A stretch of DNA of 64,000 bases from Gp7-AA10 sp035636095 (GTDB lineage Bacteria; Acidobacteriota; Thermoanaerobaculia; Gp7-AA8), in assembly GCA_035636095.1 (NCBI GenBank), contig DASPZU010000015.1:25251-89250 (forward strand). Reading direction: 5' to 3'. Shown piece by piece: positions 61,600 through 64,000 of this stretch. Numbering within the stretch: the stretch's first letter is position 1; each line of letters starts with the position of its first letter. The notes beneath the pieces are model-generated. The model did no database searches, was not told the DNA's origin, and worked only from the letters and a program-made list of their open reading frames with translations. The position numbers and the translations under genes were made by a program.

Positions 61600-62136
61600 C
61601 TACTTCTCCATAATCAACACTTCATCCTCGCCATCCAGCTCGGCCATGCGCACTTTGATCACTTCATCGGCATCAGTCGGGACCGTTTTGCCGATCACAT
61701 CGGCGTGAATGGGCAGCTCGCGGTGGCCGCGATCGATCAAAACGGCCAGCATGACCGCGCGCGGACGCCCGAAATCGATCAGGGCGTCGAGCGCCGAGCG
61801 CACGGTGCGGCCGGTGTACAGGACGTCATCGACCAGCACCACGATCTTGTCGTCGATCGGCTCGGGAAGCTTGGTCGGCTTCACGACCGGCTGCGGCGCG
61901 ATGGTGGTGAGATCGTCGCGATAGAGCGTGATGTCGAGGATCCCGAATGGAACGGGATGCTCTTCCATCGACTCGATCTCTTTGGCGATGCGTTCTCCGA
62001 TCGGCACGCCGCGGCTACGAATGCCGACGATGATCAGATCTTTTGTTCCGCGGTTTTTCTCGACGATCTCGATGGCCATCCGGCGGATCGCACGGTTCAT
62101 CCGCGCGCCATCGAGGAGCCGTTTTTTCACATTCAT
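61600..62136 (-). CDS. pyrR: Bifunctional pyr operon regulator / uracil phosphoribosyltransferase
   Basis: This 178-residue PyrR-type phosphoribosyltransferase carries the PRPP loop VVLVDDVLYTGRT near residue 95 and IVGIRSRGVPIGERIA. In other bacteria PyrR binds pyr mRNA and regulates attenuation, and has UPRTase activity. The ATG at 62136 fits family starts (MNVKKRLLDGARMNRAIR) but no ribosome-binding site precedes it. A perfect palindrome (62152-62167) lies 15 bases upstream. A stronger site 60 bases upstream serves an out-of-frame ORF. Confidence 0.9.
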   Translation of the reverse strand: MNVKKRLLDGARMNRAIRRMAIEIVEKNRGTKDLIIVGIRSRGVPIGERIAKEIESMEEHPVPFGILDITLYRDDLTTIAPQPVVKPTKLPEPIDDKIVVLVDDVLYTGRTVRSALDALIDFGRPRAVMLAVLIDRGHRELPIHADVIGKTVPTDADEVIKVRMAELDGEDEVLIMEK

Positions 62137-62203
62137 CGCGTCTGAAGAAATCGCTCCGGCCGGAGCGGCGCGTGAGGATACCACCGATCGGTATTGCCAA
62201 CAT
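62015..62203 (-). CDS. Possible leader ORF overlapping the pyrR start
   Basis: An ATG at 62203 has GGGAGGA seven bases upstream, the best ribosome-binding site in the region. It opens a frame of 62 codons (MLAIPIGGILTRRSGRSDFF...) that runs across the pyrR start in another frame. The peptide resembles nothing known and may be only a leader. Its translation could open or mask the hairpin before pyrR, so it is a candidate regulatory uORF rather than a protein gene. Confidence 0.3.
   Translation of the reverse strand: MLAIPIGGILTRRSGRSDFFRRDECEKTAPRWRADEPCDPPDGHRDRREKPRNKRSDHRRHS
62152..62167. promoter_or_regulatory. Perfect 16-base palindrome before pyrR
   Basis: CGCTCCGGCCGGAGCG is a perfect palindrome that ends 15 bases before the pyrR ATG on the minus strand. 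It could be an operator, or a hairpin near the ribosome-binding region. No known PyrR-binding consensus was identified. Confidence 0.45.
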
Positions 62204-62279
62204 CCGGATTTCCTCCCTAAATATGCCGTCACAGCATAAAAAGAACATGGAAGTGCTTGGTCCAATGTGATTTAGAGGC

Positions 62280-62308
62280 TTGACAGACCCCCCACCTGTC
62301 GTAACAAT
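62280..62308 (+). promoter_or_regulatory. Candidate sigma-70 promoter of the M23 peptidase gene
   Basis: TTGACA (62280-62285) is followed after exactly 17 bases by AACAAT (62303-62308), which matches four of six -10 positions. Transcription would start about 62315, giving a leader of about 48 bases to the ATG at 62363. It lies between the divergent pyrR and peptidase genes. Confidence 0.6.
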
Positions 62309-62362
62309 ACCCCCCACCACGGGCCAATTCGCACCAACGGAAAGTTTGAGGTGGGAGCAGGA

Positions 62363-63241
62363 ATGGATAAGCGTTACTCAACGATTATTTTTGTCCCGCA
62401 CGCCCGGGCCAAATTTCGGAAGTTGAAAGTTTCGCACCGCCTGTTTTTCTCCCTCATCTCGATCGTCACCTCCTCACTCTGCCTGTCGACCTTCTTCTCG
62501 GTGCAGTACTTCACGTCGTTGTCGCAGACGCACGAATTGTCAAACCTGCAGCGCGAAAACCGCGAGCTGCAGTCGGCCAATGAGCAGTTCAGCAGGTCCG
62601 TCGAATCGCTGCGGACGCAGTTGCACACGGTCGAAGAGCGCACGCGCAAGCTCGCCATCATCGCGGGCATCAGCACCCTCGATGAGAGCAATCAGGGCGG
62701 CGGCGTGGGCGGTCTGCGGCCGTCCGGACTCGGCGAAAATCCGTATCGTGACGATCTCGACAAGATGTCGTTCCGTTCGCATCGCATCGAAAAAGACCTC
62801 TCGACCCTGGAGCAGAAATTCGTCGCGCAATCGCTGCTTCTGTCTTCCACACCATCGATCGCCCCCGTTCACGGCATCCTGACCGACGGCTTCGGCAGCC
62901 GCCAGGATCCGTTCACCGGCGAACCCGGTGTCCACAACGCCGTCGACATCTCCTCGGCCGTCGGCCAGGCGGTGCGCTCACCGGCCGACGGGATCGTGGT
63001 CAAGTCGGAGTGGGCGAACGGTTATGGAAACGTGATCTACATCGCACACGGCTACGGCTACTCGACACGCTACGGCCATCTGTCGACTTTCGCCGTTCAT
63101 CCCGGCGATCGCGTAAAACGCGGCGACATCATCGGATACGTCGGTTCGACCGGCCGCTCCACCGGCCCGCACCTGCACTACGAGGTGCGTCTGAACAACT
63201 CGCCGGTGAATCCGCTCGAGTACATCCTCAACGCCTTCTAA
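62363..63241 (+). CDS. M23-family peptidoglycan endopeptidase with coiled coil
   Basis: A 292-residue inner-membrane protein facing the periplasm. One membrane helix (about residues 26-48) precedes a coiled coil (residues 53-100), then a C-terminal LytM/M23 domain. Zinc ligands His191 and Asp195 are in HNAVDIS, with His239 in YGHLS and His272 in PHLHYE, so the site is complete and the enzyme is likely active on cell-wall cross-links. It is a candidate division or elongation hydrolase of the type regulated by coiled-coil partners. GAGGTG precedes the start by about nine bases. A -35/-10 pair lies upstream. Confidence 0.9.
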   Translation: MDKRYSTIIFVPHARAKFRKLKVSHRLFFSLISIVTSSLCLSTFFSVQYFTSLSQTHELSNLQRENRELQSANEQFSRSVESLRTQLHTVEERTRKLAIIAGISTLDESNQGGGVGGLRPSGLGENPYRDDLDKMSFRSHRIEKDLSTLEQKFVAQSLLLSSTPSIAPVHGILTDGFGSRQDPFTGEPGVHNAVDISSAVGQAVRSPADGIVVKSEWANGYGNVIYIAHGYGYSTRYGHLSTFAVHPGDRVKRGDIIGYVGSTGRSTGPHLHYEVRLNNSPVNPLEYILNAF

Positions 63242-63316
63242 CCAACTTTCCGGTCAGGGCGGCGGTATTCCCTCCTACGAAGCCTACTGGCTTCCCAACA
63301 CAAGGAGGACTTTTTG

Positions 63317-64000
63317 ATGAGCCGCATTTCCGGGTCAATTCTTCTTTCCTGTACGTTGTTAATTCCGATCGCGAACGCGCGCACGATCACGCCCACGCGC
63401 GCGGTCGATGACGTCGCCGAGCGGCAGCGCGCGTTGACGGCGCTGAAGATTCAGGCCACGAACATCAGGCCACTCGCCGGTTGCACGCCGATCCCGCTCA
63501 CGCCTCCCGCCACGATCAACGGCAATCTCTCAACGCTCTCCTGCGTCGACACGACCCTCAACGTTTACGAGGACATTTACAACCTGAACGGCGTCGCCGG
63601 CCAGACCGTGACGATCGACTACTCTTCGACAGCGTACGAAGTCTTCCTGTTCATGGAAGGGGTCGACGTCAACAACGTTTCGTTCCTGCCGGAGGTCAGT
63701 CGCTCGAAGATCACCTACACATTTCCGACGACTCGCGCGTACAAGCTGGAAGTGGAAGCGTTCAACGGAATCAACAGCTCGAGTCCGCATTCGGGTCCCT
63801 ACACGCTTGTCGTTACGACCGGCGGCGGCGGACAACCGTCGGGCTGCACCGCGACCGCCACCACGATGTGCCTCAACAACGACCGCTTCGCGGTGTCCGC
63901 GACGTGGCGCGCCAATGACGGCACGAGCGGCAACGGCCAAGCCGTCCGCCTGACAGGCGACACCGGCTATTTCACGTTCTTCAGCGCCAGCAACGTCGAG
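63317..64000 (+). CDS. Secreted protein, start only (partial)
   Basis: The ATG at 63317 has AAGGAGG eight bases upstream. The frame is open to the window end, giving 228 residues without a stop. A signal peptide (ISGSILLSCTLLIPIANA) is followed by a beta-rich domain that contains CVDTTLNVYEDIYNLNGVAG and later Cys-rich, Asn-rich segments. The last part, FAVSATWRANDGTSGNGQAV and TGDTGYFTFF, repeats a pattern seen in secreted acidobacterial proteins. Function is unknown and the C-terminal part is missing. Confidence 0.75.
   Translation, partial: MSRISGSILLSCTLLIPIANARTITPTRAVDDVAERQRALTALKIQATNIRPLAGCTPIPLTPPATINGNLSTLSCVDTTLNVYEDIYNLNGVAGQTVTIDYSSTAYEVFLFMEGVDVNNVSFLPEVSRSKITYTFPTTRAYKLEVEAFNGINSSSPHSGPYTLVVTTGGGGQPSGCTATATTMCLNNDRFAVSATWRANDGTSGNGQAVRLTGDTGYFTFFSASNVE

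Overview
The window looks like a chromosomal segment of a GC-rich, Gram-negative, free-living bacterium, most likely of the phylum Acidobacteriota. The pointers are a Ser/Thr kinase fused to a TolB-like propeller, DUF4398-OmpA, DUF4097 and acetamidase-type secreted proteins, periplasmic Dsb and lipoprotein machinery, and the general gene mix. No rRNA, tRNA, CRISPR array, prophage or intact transposase was found, and the phylum call is an inference.

Layout, left to right. 1-7.9 kb: the end of an unrecognised gene, a permease-Rieske oxygenase operon, envelope proteins (DUF4097, TPR, OmpA) and a second permease. 7.9-13 kb: a complete branched-chain amino acid ABC transporter (livF, livG, livM, livH, livK) headed by a MOSC gene. 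13-24.7 kb: S41-type peptidase, kinase-propeller, aldehyde dehydrogenase, acetamidase, aldo/keto reductase, enoyl-CoA hydratase, phosphofructokinase, GlsB-like protein and HtrA protease. 24.7-28 kb: ribD-ribE followed by two translationally coupled genes. 28-32.6 kb: aroDE fusion-trpE, recO and a hypothetical. 32.7-43.9 kb: thioredoxin-DsbD, a class I glutamine amidotransferase, then the alpha-2-macroglobulin/PBP1C pair. 44-51.9 kb: a GGDEF-EAL protein, small lipoproteins, an esterase, a glycosyltransferase, an MFS transporter and rsmE. 51.9-57 kb: citrate synthase, a MITE-like element, purC, an LCAT-like hydrolase and queF. 57-62.2 kb: pyrR-pyrB-pyrC, a response regulator and a PilT-like ATPase, all on the minus strand. 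The right end carries an M23 peptidase and the start of a secreted protein.

Most genes sit in tight minus-strand operons with ATGA, GTGA or TTGA overlaps. The pathways represented are pyrimidine synthesis, riboflavin, shikimate/tryptophan, queuosine, and cell-envelope redox and defence.

The least ordinary content is not gene content. (1) About a dozen gene junctions carry palindromes built from tandem copies of a 7-8 base word and its reverse complement. The word differs from locus to locus, and several palindromes are translated: a lipoprotein signal peptide, a PBP1C membrane anchor, a loop of RsmE and the PurC tail. (2) At pyrB-pyrC a recombination scar keeps two copies of the same junction with two different palindromes. 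(3) A second short palindrome sits in the same frame inside three proteins, in another frame in a fourth, and serves as the htrA terminator. (4) Three islands of 58-70 bp made mostly of AT-ending synonymous codons interrupt conserved GC-rich genes. (5) The decamer TCCGCCTAAC is over-represented inside genes in either orientation.
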